The position numbers and the translations under genes were made by a program. From an uncultured Bacteroidales bacterium (GTDB taxonomy: Bacteria; Bacteroidota; Bacteroidia; Bacteroidales; UBA932): a stretch of 64,000 bases of DNA. The notes below the pieces were generated by a model. It ran no database searches. It was given only the letters and a program-made list of their open reading frames with translations, and was not told the DNA's origin. The stretch is from assembly GCA_944326265.1 (NCBI GenBank), contig CALVDE010000018.1, forward strand, positions 62,001 through 126,000, written 5' to 3'. Position 1 is the stretch's first letter. Every line of letters starts with the position of its first letter. Below, piece by piece: positions 26,507-35,802 of the stretch.

Positions 26507-27106
26507 ATGGAATATCTGATAATTATCATATCTGCGGTATTTGTCAACAATATCGTCCTGGCCCAGTTCCTCGGCATCTGCCCGTTCCTGGGCGTGTCCA
26601 ACAAGGTGGGTACGGCCACCGGTATGTCTGCGGCAGTGGTTTTCGTAATCACGCTCTCGACGCTGGTGACCTGGCTCCTGCATCAGTATGTGCTGGTGCC
26701 TCTGGGGATTGAGTTCATGAAGACCATTGTCTTCATTCTCGTCATAGCCGCCCTCGTGCAGATGGTGGAGATTATTCTCAAGAAGATATCTCCCTCGCTG
26801 TATCAGGCACTGGGTATCTTCCTGCCCCTGATTACCACCAACTGTACTGTCCTCGGAGTGGCTATCAGCGTTGTGTCCAAGGAGTTTACTTTCGGAGGCG
26901 AGGCTCATCTGCTTAACCTGGGCGAGACCGTAGTCTATGCGGCTTCCAGTGCGCTGGGCTTCGGAGTGGCCATGATTCTCTTCGCCGGTATCCGTGAGCA
27001 GATGGACCTGGTGGGAGTTCCCAAAGCTTTCAACGGTACTCCTATCGCACTGGTTACGGCCGGTATTCTGGCCATGGCATTCATGGGATTCAGCGGACTG
27101 GTATAG
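26507..27106 (+). CDS. rnfA: Rnf complex subunit A
   Basis: Polytopic core subunit homologous to RnfE. The 199-aa protein has six membrane segments. Motifs: NNIVLAQFLGICPFLGVSNK near the start and FLPLITTNCTVLGVAI, whose cysteines likely hold the intramembrane iron-sulfur cluster. It completes the six-gene rnfBCDGEA set, so the whole complex is encoded here. The TPR gene begins only 3 bp downstream. Confidence 0.95.
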   Translation: MEYLIIIISAVFVNNIVLAQFLGICPFLGVSNKVGTATGMSAAVVFVITLSTLVTWLLHQYVLVPLGIEFMKTIVFILVIAALVQMVEIILKKISPSLYQALGIFLPLITTNCTVLGVAISVVSKEFTFGGEAHLLNLGETVVYAASSALGFGVAMILFAGIREQMDLVGVPKAFNGTPIALVTAGILAMAFMGFSGLV

Positions 27107-27109
27107 AGT

Positions 27110-27382
27110 ATGGCGACATTGACCGATATAGAGCGTCTTGTGGCTGCCGGGCAGCTGGATGACGCGAGAGACGAGCTTGAACGCTTTCTGGAGGCCGAGC
27201 CGCAGAATCCGCAGGCGTGGTTCCTGCTGGGCGGAATCTACCGCCGTCACGAGCTCTGGGGCGATGCCATCAATGCGTACAACCGGGCCAAGCTGATAGA
27301 CCCCGAGGGGCCTGCCGCTGCCGCCATAGAGTCCATATACGACATTATCAGGTTCGTCAATACGGACCTGATGAATCCCTAG
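27110..27382 (+). CDS. Small TPR-repeat protein
   Basis: 90 aa. It consists almost entirely of two tetratricopeptide helix pairs: GQLDDARDELERFLEAEPQNPQ and PQAWFLLGGIYRRHELWGDA, with the conserved Trp/Leu/Gly/Tyr/Ala/Pro pattern. Such proteins bind partner proteins, but the partner is not known. It begins 3 bp after rnfA and may belong to the rnf transcript. Its stop overlaps the stop of the convergent SpoU gene by four bases. Confidence 0.75.
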   Translation: MATLTDIERLVAAGQLDDARDELERFLEAEPQNPQAWFLLGGIYRRHELWGDAINAYNRAKLIDPEGPAAAAIESIYDIIRFVNTDLMNP

Positions 27383-27927
27383 CCGTGCAGGCCGCGTCCC
27401 AGGACGTACAGAACGATGCCGATTGCCACGGAGACGTTGAGCGAGTGCTTGGTGCCCCACTGGGGTATCTCCAGAGTGATGTCGCACAGATCCACGGCTT
27501 CCTGAGATATGCCGTGTACCTCGTTCCCGAAGATGACGGCATACTTCCGTCCGGGATCCAGTGCCCTCCTGCCGTAGAGGAAATCATCTGTCGATATGGA
27601 GTTCTCTGTCTGTTCCACGCCTATAACCGTGTATCCGGCGGCCTTCAGTTCCATAACGGCACTGACAGTGCTTTCCCTGTAAGTCCAGTCCACCGAGAAC
27701 TCGGCGCCCAGAGCGGATTTGTGAATCTCAGGGGCGGGCGGAGTGGAGCTTATCCCGCACAGGATGATGCCGCCGGCGCGGAAAGCATCACAGGTCCTGA
27801 AAGCCGAGCCGATGTTGTGCCGGCTGCGGACATTGTCGAGCACTACTGTTACAGGACTTTTATCCAGGGTTTTATACTCTTCCAGACTCGGTCTTCCGAG
27901 CTCGCTGTTCAATAATTTCCTAAACAT
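27379..27927 (-). CDS. SpoU/TrmH-family RNA 2'-O-methyltransferase
   Basis: SAM-dependent knotted (SPOUT) methyltransferase acting on tRNA or rRNA ribose. The 182-aa protein shows the three family motifs: NVRSRHNIGSAFRT, IFGNEVHGIS and LEIPQWGTKHSLNVSVAIGI. The last is the SAM-binding knot. It lacks the N-terminal substrate-binding domain of longer members, so it is probably a minimal SpoU enzyme. The exact target nucleotide cannot be deduced. It is convergent with the TPR gene and divergent from glyA, whose -33 element touches its start codon. Confidence 0.9.
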   Translation of the reverse strand: MFRKLLNSELGRPSLEEYKTLDKSPVTVVLDNVRSRHNIGSAFRTCDAFRAGGIILCGISSTPPAPEIHKSALGAEFSVDWTYRESTVSAVMELKAAGYTVIGVEQTENSISTDDFLYGRRALDPGRKYAVIFGNEVHGISQEAVDLCDITLEIPQWGTKHSLNVSVAIGIVLYVLGRGLHG

Positions 27928-27958
27928 TTGTCAAACGGTAAATTTTTGTGTACTTTCG
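27927..27958 (+). promoter_or_regulatory. Promoter of glyA
   Basis: TTTG (27927-27930), 20 bp, then TACTTTCG (27951-27958), one mismatch from TAnnTTTG. Spacing matches the Bacteroidota consensus. The leader to the glyA ATG would be about 30 nt and is A/T-rich. Confidence 0.6.
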
Positions 27959-27995
27959 CAAAATTAAAATGAAAAATTAAGTTTAACTATATTAT

Positions 27996-29276
27996 ATGAA
28001 ACAGGATCTGCAAATTTCAGAACTTATTAAGAAAGAAGAGAACAGACAGCTTCACGGTATTGAGCTGATCGCTTCTGAAAACTTTGTCACTGACAACGTT
28101 CTGGCCGCTCTCGGCTCTTGTCTGACAAACAAATACGCTGAGGGTTATCCCGGAGCCCGCTACTACGGCGGATGCGAGGTCGTGGACCAGGTAGAGCAGC
28201 TGGCCATCGACCGTCTCAAGGAACTCTATGGAGCTGAGTTCGCCAACGTACAGCCTCACTCCGGAGCACAGGCCAATATGGCCGTGTTCATGGCATGTCT
28301 CAAGCCCGGCGACACTTTCATGGGACTCGACCTGGCTCACGGCGGACACCTTACCCACGGCTCTCCCGTCAACATGTCAGGTATCAACTATCATCCCGTA
28401 GCTTACAAGCTCAACGAGGAGACAGGCCGCGTTGATTATGACCAGATGGAGAAGACAGCCCTGGAGTGCAGGCCCAAGCTGATCGTCGGCGGTGCATCCG
28501 CATATTCCCGCGAGTGGGATTGGAAGAGGATGCGTGAGATTGCCGACAAGGTAGGCGCGATTTTCATGGTGGATATGGCTCATCCCGCAGGACTTATCGC
28601 AGCAGGTCTGCTTGACAACCCTGTGAAGTACGCCCACATCGTCACCACCACCACACACAAGACCCTCCGTGGTCCCCGTGGCGGTGCCATCATCATCGGC
28701 AAGGACTTCGAGAATCCCTGGGGCCTGAAGACTCCTAAGGGTCAGATCAAGATGATGTCCCAGCTCATCAACTCCGCAGTATTCCCCGGAGTGCAGGGAG
28801 GTCCGCTCGAGCACTGCATCGCAGCCAAGGCCGTTGCTTTCTACGAGGCTCTGCAGCCCGAGTTCAAGGAGTACCAGATGCAGGTCAAGAAGAATGCCGC
28901 AGCCATGGCCCAGGCATTCATCGACAGAGGTTACAAGATTGTTTCCGGCGGTACTGACAACCACCTGATGCTGATTGACCTCCGCACCAAGTTCCCCGAT
29001 CTGACAGGTAAGGTGGCCGAGAAGACTCTTGTCCGCGCCGACATCACCGTCAACAAGAACATGGTGCCTTTCGACAGCCGTACTCCGTTCACCACTTCCG
29101 GTATCCGCGTAGGTACGCCCGCCATCACATCCAGAGGTCTGGTGGAGAAGGATATGGAAGCCATCGTAGAGCTTATCGACGAGGTTCTCTCCGATGTCGA
29201 AAACGAGGCAGTAATCGAGAAGGTCAAGAATGCCGCTCATGCTCTCGTTGCCGGCCGTCCTCTGAACGTCTGGTAA
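27996..29276 (+). CDS. glyA: Serine hydroxymethyltransferase
   Basis: Converts serine and tetrahydrofolate to glycine and methylene-tetrahydrofolate, the main one-carbon entry point. At 426 aa it is full length. Motifs: [36 protein letters not shown], and the PLP lysine Lys222 in [14 protein letters not shown]. It is a single-gene unit with its own promoter and terminator. It complements FtcD at 52.6 kb, which returns one-carbon units from histidine. Confidence 0.97.
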   Translation: MKQDLQISELIKKEENRQLHGIELIASENFVTDNVLAALGSCLTNKYAEGYPGARYYGGCEVVDQVEQLAIDRLKELYGAEFANVQPHSGAQANMAVFMACLKPGDTFMGLDLAHGGHLTHGSPVNMSGINYHPVAYKLNEETGRVDYDQMEKTALECRPKLIVGGASAYSREWDWKRMREIADKVGAIFMVDMAHPAGLIAAGLLDNPVKYAHIVTTTTHKTLRGPRGGAIIIGKDFENPWGLKTPKGQIKMMSQLINSAVFPGVQGGPLEHCIAAKAVAFYEALQPEFKEYQMQVKKNAAAMAQAFIDRGYKIVSGGTDNHLMLIDLRTKFPDLTGKVAEKTLVRADITVNKNMVPFDSRTPFTTSGIRVGTPAITSRGLVEKDMEAIVELIDEVLSDVENEAVIEKVKNAAHALVAGRPLNVW

Positions 29277-29324
29277 CAAAATGTACGCATTTTGATACAT
29301 TTTATGAATTAGAGAAGAATTAAT

Positions 29325-29352
29325 GGGGTGGATTGACGGTCCGCCCCTTTTT
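29325..29352 (+). terminator. Intrinsic terminator of glyA
   Basis: Eight-pair stem (GGGGTGGA with TCCGCCCC, one G-U pair), 7-nt loop, then TTTTT. It ends 4 bp before the stop codon of the convergent ATPase gene. Confidence 0.8.
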
Positions 29353-29356
29353 GTTG

Positions 29357-30637
29357 TCAGTCCCGCAGGCAGCCGACAGGCACTATCAGCACGCCGTCTT
29401 CTCTTCTGTAGGCAAATTCTCCACCTGTCAGGACCATTAAAAACGAAGGGGCCGGGAACTTTTCTGTGTTGATATTGGCGGCCAGTTTTTTCAAGTGTTC
29501 CGCTCCCTCTTCTATTTCCCTGCTGCCCAGTTTGACATCTACCGCAGCCCATCTGCCGTCATTCAGACTGATAATCAAGTCAGCTTCAAGATTATTGTTG
29601 TCGTGGTAATGTTTTATAGTGCCCCTTATGGATTCTGAATAGATTCTCAGGTCGCGGGAACATAAGGATTCAAAGAGGAATCCGAAATAGCAGAAATCTT
29701 CGAGTATGGCGGCATGACTGATGCCCAGGGCGGCTACCGCTATGGACGGGTCGACGAATTGGCGTTTGTCGGAAGTCCGTATGCCGGTCTTGGAGCGCAG
29801 CGAGGGCTGCCATGCCTTGATGTCTTCTATAACATATAGTCTGCGCAGGGCCCTTAGATATATTTCCAGAGTTTTGTCACTCATGGATATGTCGTTGGCT
29901 TTGACATCGCCGATTATTGTTTTGTCTGTGGTCATCGTGGATATGTTCCGGGCCAGTGAACGCATGATGCTGCGGACCCGGTCCGGGTCTTTCTGAGATT
30001 TGTCTACTGAGGATGTGTCTCTTTCCGCCAGGGCATCATAGTAGTCGAATACGACCTCCAGGGCATCATCCCTGTCCATGCCCATGGCAGCAGGCCAGCC
30101 TCCGCGGCAGATGGCGTAAGCCAGATCTTCAATGGTCAGGCTGCTTGTTGAGGTTATGTCTGTCTTTCCGTCAAAGAGGCTTTTGAGCGATACAGTGCCG
30201 TTGGATTCCCCACTTTCAAAAAGACTCATCGGACGCATTCTCAGACTGGATATGCGCCCTGTGCCGGTATGTTCGATCTGTCCGGTATCATCTGAATCGT
30301 CTACGACTACACTGCCGGTCAGGATGAACTGTCCTTTAGCCGGGTTTTGGTCCACCGCGAAGCGTACTGCGTCCCAGAGCACTGTGGCAGTCTGCCATTC
30401 ATCTATAAGACGTGGTTTTTCACCCTTCAGCAGCATTGACGGAACAGTCTGTGCCATTTTCAAGTAGGAGGCCCTTTTGTCTGTGTCCTGCATGTATATC
30501 ACGCTGTTTGCGGCGTTAAGCCCGGTCCAGGTCTTGCCGCACCATTTCGGTCCTGTTATCAGTACGGCTCCGCTGGTCCTCAACTTTTTCTGCAGGAGAG
30601 TATCGCAGATTCTAGGCTTGTAGTGCTTATTATCCAT
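29357..30637 (-). CDS. AAA-family ATPase with DUF4143 domain
   Basis: 426 aa. The N-terminal AAA_14-type ATPase domain has Walker A GPKWCGKT (Lys35-Thr36), Walker B RLIDEWQ (Asp79-Glu80) and a sensor in FILTGS. The C-terminal DUF4143 domain ends with a PD-(D/E)xK-like pattern (EADLIISLNDGRWAAVDVKLG). The family is common in Bacteroidota and archaea, often patchily distributed. Its function is unsettled, with links suggested to defence, regulation and mobile genes. The gene stands alone, with no partner. Four 23-bp repeats overlap its promoter, which suggests autoregulation; see the repeat entry. Confidence 0.85.
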   Translation of the reverse strand: MDNKHYKPRICDTLLQKKLRTSGAVLITGPKWCGKTWTGLNAANSVIYMQDTDKRASYLKMAQTVPSMLLKGEKPRLIDEWQTATVLWDAVRFAVDQNPAKGQFILTGSVVVDDSDDTGQIEHTGTGRISSLRMRPMSLFESGESNGTVSLKSLFDGKTDITSTSSLTIEDLAYAICRGGWPAAMGMDRDDALEVVFDYYDALAERDTSSVDKSQKDPDRVRSIMRSLARNISTMTTDKTIIGDVKANDISMSDKTLEIYLRALRRLYVIEDIKAWQPSLRSKTGIRTSDKRQFVDPSIAVAALGISHAAILEDFCYFGFLFESLCSRDLRIYSESIRGTIKHYHDNNNLEADLIISLNDGRWAAVDVKLGSREIEEGAEHLKKLAANINTEKFPAPSFLMVLTGGEFAYRREDGVLIVPVGCLRD

Positions 30638-30659
30638 TGTCCAATTCTTTATCCTTTTG

Positions 30660-30690
30660 CAAAAATAAGCAATTCCGAACTTTTTGGCAA
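30660..30690 (-). promoter_or_regulatory. Promoter of the DUF4143 ATPase gene
   Basis: On the minus strand, TTG (30690-30688), 20 bp, TATTTTTG (30667-30660): a full consensus match. The -33 TTG lies inside the first 23-bp repeat unit, so a protein bound to the repeats would compete with RNA polymerase. Confidence 0.6.
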
Positions 30691-30766
30691 GGTTACTCCG
30701 AACTTTTCTGCTATTTTACTCCGAACTTTTTAGCAAGTTTGCTCCGAACTTTTCTGAAAAAATGAA
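30675..30766. repeat. Four tandem 23-bp repeats in the ATPase-thiD intergenic region
   Basis: Units start at 30675, 30698, 30721 and 30744, an exact 23-bp period. All four share CCGAACTTTT. Units 1 and 3 continue TxGCAAG, and units 2 and 4 continue CTG, so the array looks like a doubled 46-bp pair. Units are about 2.2 helical turns apart, so the cores face nearly the same side of the DNA. The array covers the -33 region of the ATPase promoter and ends 24 bp before the thiD -7 element. An operator array is the likeliest role. Confidence 0.9.
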
Positions 30767-30789
30767 GCGGCATTTTCCTGAATCAGCCG

Positions 30790-30797
30790 TATCTTTG
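30790..30797 (+). promoter_or_regulatory. TAnnTTTG -7 element for thiD
   Basis: TATCTTTG, followed after only four bases (TGGT) by the thiD ATG at 30802, so a leaderless or nearly leaderless transcript is predicted. No TPP riboswitch fits in this space. No -33 TTG seen at the usual spacing. Confidence 0.45.
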
Positions 30798-30801
30798 TGG
30801 T

Positions 30802-31599
30802 ATGAAAGATTACCCGATAGTATTGTCAATAGCAGGTTCCGACCCTTCTGGTGGAGCCGGGATCCAGGCAGATATAAAGGCAATATCGGCCTGCGGAGGT
30901 TATGCCGCTACGGCTATAACGGCCGTGACCGTGCAGAATACCGTAGGCGTTTCAGAAGTGGAGTACATGAAGCCGGAGCTTGTAGCCGCGCAGATAGACG
31001 CAGTGATGTCCGATCTGGCCGTGGATGCTGTCAAGATCGGTATGACAGGTACTGTATCCATAGTCAAGGCTATAGCCGCTCAGTTGTCGGTACATCCGGT
31101 ACTGTATGTGGTGACTGACCCGGTCATGGTCTCGACCAGCAAGGACTCGCTGACCATGCCCGAAGCCGTAGATGCCCTGTGCTCATGTATCTTCCCGAAA
31201 TCGCATCTGGTGACTCCCAATATTGATGAGGCCTCGCGCCTGGCCGGTTTCCGGATACAGTCCGTTGAGGATATGAACCGGGCAGCTGTGCAGCTCCGCG
31301 ACCGTTACGGCTGTGCTTTTCTGGTCAAGGGAGGAGATCTGGATGCAGACAATACTTCTGTGGATGTTCTTTGTGATCTTGACGGGCTGGTGCATATTAC
31401 GTCCGAGCGGGTATTGACCGACAATCTGCACGGAACGGGATGTACCCTGTCTTCCTCAATCGCCACTTTTCTGGGCTCAGGTCTGCCGCTGCGGGAGGCT
31501 GTTCAGACTGCTGTCGCTTATGTCCACAATGCTATTGTGGCCGCAGCATCTCTGCGTATCGGTCATGGTCACGGACCTCTCAGACATTTTTACAGATGA
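30802..31599 (+). CDS. thiD: Hydroxymethylpyrimidine/phosphomethylpyrimidine kinase
   Basis: Phosphorylates HMP and then HMP-P to HMP-PP for thiamine synthesis. The 265-aa ribokinase-like protein has SIAGSDPSGGAGIQADIKA at the start, DPVMVSTSKDSL, TPNIDEASRLAG and the catalytic GTGCTLSSSIATFL. All are typical of ThiD. The start is secure because homologues begin at the same distance from the SIAGSD motif. Its stop overlaps the ATG of the TenI/ThiE-like gene. It is regulated separately from the riboswitch-controlled thiE-thiC-thi4 operon. Confidence 0.95.
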   Translation: MKDYPIVLSIAGSDPSGGAGIQADIKAISACGGYAATAITAVTVQNTVGVSEVEYMKPELVAAQIDAVMSDLAVDAVKIGMTGTVSIVKAIAAQLSVHPVLYVVTDPVMVSTSKDSLTMPEAVDALCSCIFPKSHLVTPNIDEASRLAGFRIQSVEDMNRAAVQLRDRYGCAFLVKGGDLDADNTSVDVLCDLDGLVHITSERVLTDNLHGTGCTLSSSIATFLGSGLPLREAVQTAVAYVHNAIVAAASLRIGHGHGPLRHFYR

Positions 31600-32195
31600 G
31601 GGTAATTGTCATAACCGATCCGGAGTTTTTGCCCGGGGAAGCGGAGGCTGTGACGGCTTTGCTTGATGCCGGTGCATGGCGGGTGCATGTCCGTAAGCCG
31701 GGAGCTCATGCGGAAGATGTGTCGGTTCTGCTAGCGGCTGTCCCGGAGCGGTACTACAGCCGGATATCCCTGCACGACTGCCATGACCTGGCTCTCCGTT
31801 ACGGGCTGGGAGGCGTGCATCTCAACAGCCGTAATCCCGTGCCGCCATCCGGATTTGCCGGCCTGGTCAGCCGCTCCTGCCACTCTTTTGAGGAGCTCGG
31901 AAGATATGCCGGACGGTGCGACTATATGTTTCTAAGCCCCGTGTTCGACAGTATATCGAAGCGGGGCTACAGTTCTCATTTCTCCCTTGAGGATATCAAA
32001 TCCAAGTCAGGCGTTGTCAATAACAGGGTATTCGCGCTAGGAGGAGTGTCCGCCGACAACATAGGACTGTTGCCCGATGCCGGTTTCGGAGGCGCCGCCG
32101 TCCTCGGCTATATATGGGGACCGTATAAACATGACCGTGACGTTCAGAACCTTGTCCGACGGCTCCGTTCTATTTTGGATGTTTTTAAGAATTAA
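31596..32195 (+). CDS. TenI/ThiE-like thiamine phosphate synthase paralogue
   Basis: 199-aa TIM-barrel protein of the ThiE/TenI family. It keeps WRVHVRKPG, ISLHDCHDLA, GGVHLNS, DYMFLSPVFDSISKRGYSS and FALGGVSADN. Compared with the second copy at 35.8 kb (QLRMKD, DDRVEL, GPFRFTTTKD) it has lost several phosphate-binding residues of true ThiE, including the TxTK loop. It may therefore be a TenI-type protein, which in Bacillus aromatises the thiazole, or a diverged synthase. It is coupled to thiD by an ATGA overlap, which supports a thiamine role. Confidence 0.75.
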   Translation: MRVIVITDPEFLPGEAEAVTALLDAGAWRVHVRKPGAHAEDVSVLLAAVPERYYSRISLHDCHDLALRYGLGGVHLNSRNPVPPSGFAGLVSRSCHSFEELGRYAGRCDYMFLSPVFDSISKRGYSSHFSLEDIKSKSGVVNNRVFALGGVSADNIGLLPDAGFGGAAVLGYIWGPYKHDRDVQNLVRRLRSILDVFKN

Positions 32196-32211
32196 ACGTT
32201 TATAAGCGTTT
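32194..32211. repeat. Near-perfect 18-bp palindrome between the TenI-like and Rpn genes
   Basis: AAACGTTTATAAGCGTTT is self-complementary at 16 of 18 positions. It starts in the stop codon of the preceding gene and lies about 30 bp before the -7 element of the Rpn gene. It could be a weak hairpin or a dimeric regulator site. Confidence 0.5.
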
Positions 32212-32239
32212 CGTTATCGTCTTGGTTTTCAGGATTCAC

Positions 32240-32247
32240 TATATTTG
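32240..32247 (+). promoter_or_regulatory. TAnnTTTG -7 element for the Rpn-family gene
   Basis: TATATTTG lies 16 bp before a first ATG at 32264 and 28 bp before the preferred ATG at 32276. The only TTG upstream (32223) is at 14 bp, too close for a standard -33. Confidence 0.4.
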
Positions 32248-32275
32248 CCGCAGAAAACTTTAAATGATAGGTATT

Positions 32276-33187
32276 ATGAAATATTTGGACCCGAAAGCAG
32301 ACATGACTTTCAAGAAGGTGTTCGGAGAGCATGAGGACTTGGTGATAAGTTTTCTGAACGCTCTGCTGCCGTTTGAGAGTGAGGAGGAGAAAATCAAGAG
32401 CGTAGAGTATCTCAACCCGGAGCTGGTGCCGCTTAATCCTCTTAAAAAGGACAGTATTGTGGACGTGCGGTGCAGGGATTCGCTGGGCCGTCAGTTCATA
32501 GTGGAGATGCAGATGATGTGGACATCGGAGTACAAGCAGCGTGTGCTGTTCAACGCATCGAAAGCATACGTGAGCCAGTTGGAATGCGGGCAGGACTATG
32601 ACCTTCTGCATCCGGTGTATTCCTTGAACATGGTGAACGATGTCTACTCGGACAGTGAGGACTACTATCACGACTATCGTATAGTTGAGATAGCTGAGAC
32701 GAACGAGGTGATAGAAGGCCTGCGGTTCATCTTCATCGAGTTGCCTAAGTTCACGCCGAAGAATTACGGGGACAAGAAGATGCAGGTGCTGTGGCTGCGT
32801 TACCTGACAGAGATCAACAGCAGGACCCGTACTGTGCCGGAGGAGCTTACGAGTAATCCAGTTATCAACAAGGCTGTAGTTCAGCTGGAGGTGTCGGCAT
32901 TCTCAGATGCGCAGCTTCTGGGTTACGACCGGTTCTGGGATATGGTCAGCACAGCCAAGATGCAGATATCCAGTTCTCGTAAAGAAGGTTTCAGGCGTGG
33001 CCACAAGGAAGGGCTTGAGGCGGGCATGAAAGAAGGCTTGGAGAAAGGAATTAAGGAAGGTAAGAAAGAAGGCGTGAGGGAGGAGCGGATCAAGAATGCC
33101 CGTGGTATGAAGGCGGAAGGTATCGCCGACGAGATAATCGCCAGAGTCACGGGCCTCACTCCGGAGGAAATAGCGGCTCTCCAGTAG
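32276..33187 (+). CDS. Rpn-family PD-(D/E)xK recombination-promoting nuclease
   Basis: 303 aa from the ATG at 32276; another ATG in frame 12 bp upstream is possible. The N-terminal nuclease domain begins YLDPKADMTFKKVFG, the typical Rpn/transposase_31 start, and has the catalytic pattern IVDVRCRD followed by FIVEMQM, giving D and ExQ. Residues 240-285 form a repetitive Lys/Glu/Gly-rich helix (KEGxxxGxKEGLExG) characteristic of this family in Bacteroidota. Rpn proteins cut DNA and promote RecA-independent recombination in E. coli; native targets are uncertain. Despite older names it is not a true transposase. The gene splits the two thiamine operons. Confidence 0.85.
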   Translation: MKYLDPKADMTFKKVFGEHEDLVISFLNALLPFESEEEKIKSVEYLNPELVPLNPLKKDSIVDVRCRDSLGRQFIVEMQMMWTSEYKQRVLFNASKAYVSQLECGQDYDLLHPVYSLNMVNDVYSDSEDYYHDYRIVEIAETNEVIEGLRFIFIELPKFTPKNYGDKKMQVLWLRYLTEINSRTRTVPEELTSNPVINKAVVQLEVSAFSDAQLLGYDRFWDMVSTAKMQISSSRKEGFRRGHKEGLEAGMKEGLEKGIKEGKKEGVREERIKNARGMKAEGIADEIIARVTGLTPEEIAALQ

Positions 33188-33200
33188 TGTACGTAACGAT

Positions 33201-33243
33201 AAATCCCGGAACAGATTCAGCAGTGTCTGCTCCGGGATTTTTC
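33201..33243 (+). terminator. Intrinsic terminator after the Rpn-family gene
   Basis: AAATCCCGGA pairs with TCCGGGATTT, enclosing a second small stem (CAGA with TCTG), then a short T-run. The A-run on the left arm lets the hairpin work leftward as well, for thi4. Confidence 0.75.
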
Positions 33244-33260
33244 TGTATAAGAACTCTAGG

Positions 33261-34034
33261 TTACTTCTTAAGGCGGGCGATGATCTCATCGGCGACTTTT
33301 TTGCCGGAGAGGAGCATACCGCCGAAGATGGGTCCCATGCGGGGTGTGCCGGAGACGGCGGAAGCGGCCATGCCGCAGACGTAGAGGCCGGGGTAGATCT
33401 CCTTGGTGCCGTTTACGACTTCCTGTTCTCCGGAAGTTACGTCGAGAGAACGTTCTCCGATTACTCCGCCGGTATCGGTGGCCAGGCGGATGCCGTTCTT
33501 GCGGGCGACGGTGGCGGCTATCTCGCTGTCATGGCCGGTACCGTCCACTACGACCTTGGCCAGGATGTTCAGCGGGTCCACGTGCAGGCCCTCGCGGAGT
33601 ACGGGAGTCCAGTTGACCACCACTCCGCTGACCTTGCCGTCCTTGAAGATCACGTCCTCTACCGAGTAGCAGTTGAAGATGTGCGCCCCGGCGTGTACGG
33701 CGTGATAGAGCAGGGAAGAGGTGCTCTCGACCGAGTCCATGGTGTAGAGACCGTCCCCGTAGGGAGTATGGTTGATCTCGAAGTCGCGCACGATGTGCAT
33801 GGCCTCCTCCTGGATTACGATCTGGTTGAACATCATGGCACCGCCCCACATGCCTCCGCCGGGAGCCAGCTTGCGGTCGAACTGGGCCACCTTGAGCCCT
33901 GCCTTGGCCAGGTAGTAGGCGGCCACTATGCCCGAGGGACCTCCGCCCACGATGGCGGCATCCAGCTCGAGGCAGTCCTGGAGTTTGTCGAAATAGGTAC
34001 TGATGATACCTCTGGAAACTTTTGTCTCAATCAT
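33261..34034 (-). CDS. thi4: Thi4-type thiamine thiazole synthase
   Basis: Makes the thiazole phosphate moiety of thiamine from NAD and glycine in a single protein, replacing ThiG/ThiS/ThiF/ThiH. The 257-aa protein has the FAD/NAD-binding start LDAAIVGGGPSGIVAAYYLAK, LAPGGGMWGGAMMFNQIV, VVDGTGHDSEIAA and a C-terminal GMAASAVSGTPRMGPIFGGM. In yeast a Cys shortly after the GHD motif donates its sulfur and the enzyme dies after one turnover. Here that stretch (SEIAATVARK) has no Cys, so a sulfide-dependent, multi-turnover enzyme of the methanogen type is inferred. It lies last in the riboswitch operon, 15 bp after thiC. Confidence 0.9.
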   Translation of the reverse strand: MIETKVSRGIISTYFDKLQDCLELDAAIVGGGPSGIVAAYYLAKAGLKVAQFDRKLAPGGGMWGGAMMFNQIVIQEEAMHIVRDFEINHTPYGDGLYTMDSVESTSSLLYHAVHAGAHIFNCYSVEDVIFKDGKVSGVVVNWTPVLREGLHVDPLNILAKVVVDGTGHDSEIAATVARKNGIRLATDTGGVIGERSLDVTSGEQEVVNGTKEIYPGLYVCGMAASAVSGTPRMGPIFGGMLLSGKKVADEIIARLKK

Positions 34035-34049
34035 GTCTGTTATGTGTTT

Positions 34050-35789
<1,740 letters not shown>

Positions 35790-35802
35790 TTAAAATATAT
35801 TT

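Noticed and set aside
30675-30766. CRISPR-like array (23-bp repeats)
   Set aside because: The units are directly tandem without unique spacers and no cas genes are nearby, so it is an operator-like repeat and not CRISPR.
32276-33187. Insertion sequence, because the Rpn family was once called transposase
   Set aside because: No inverted terminal repeats or target duplication flank the gene, and the protein is a PD-(D/E)xK nuclease.
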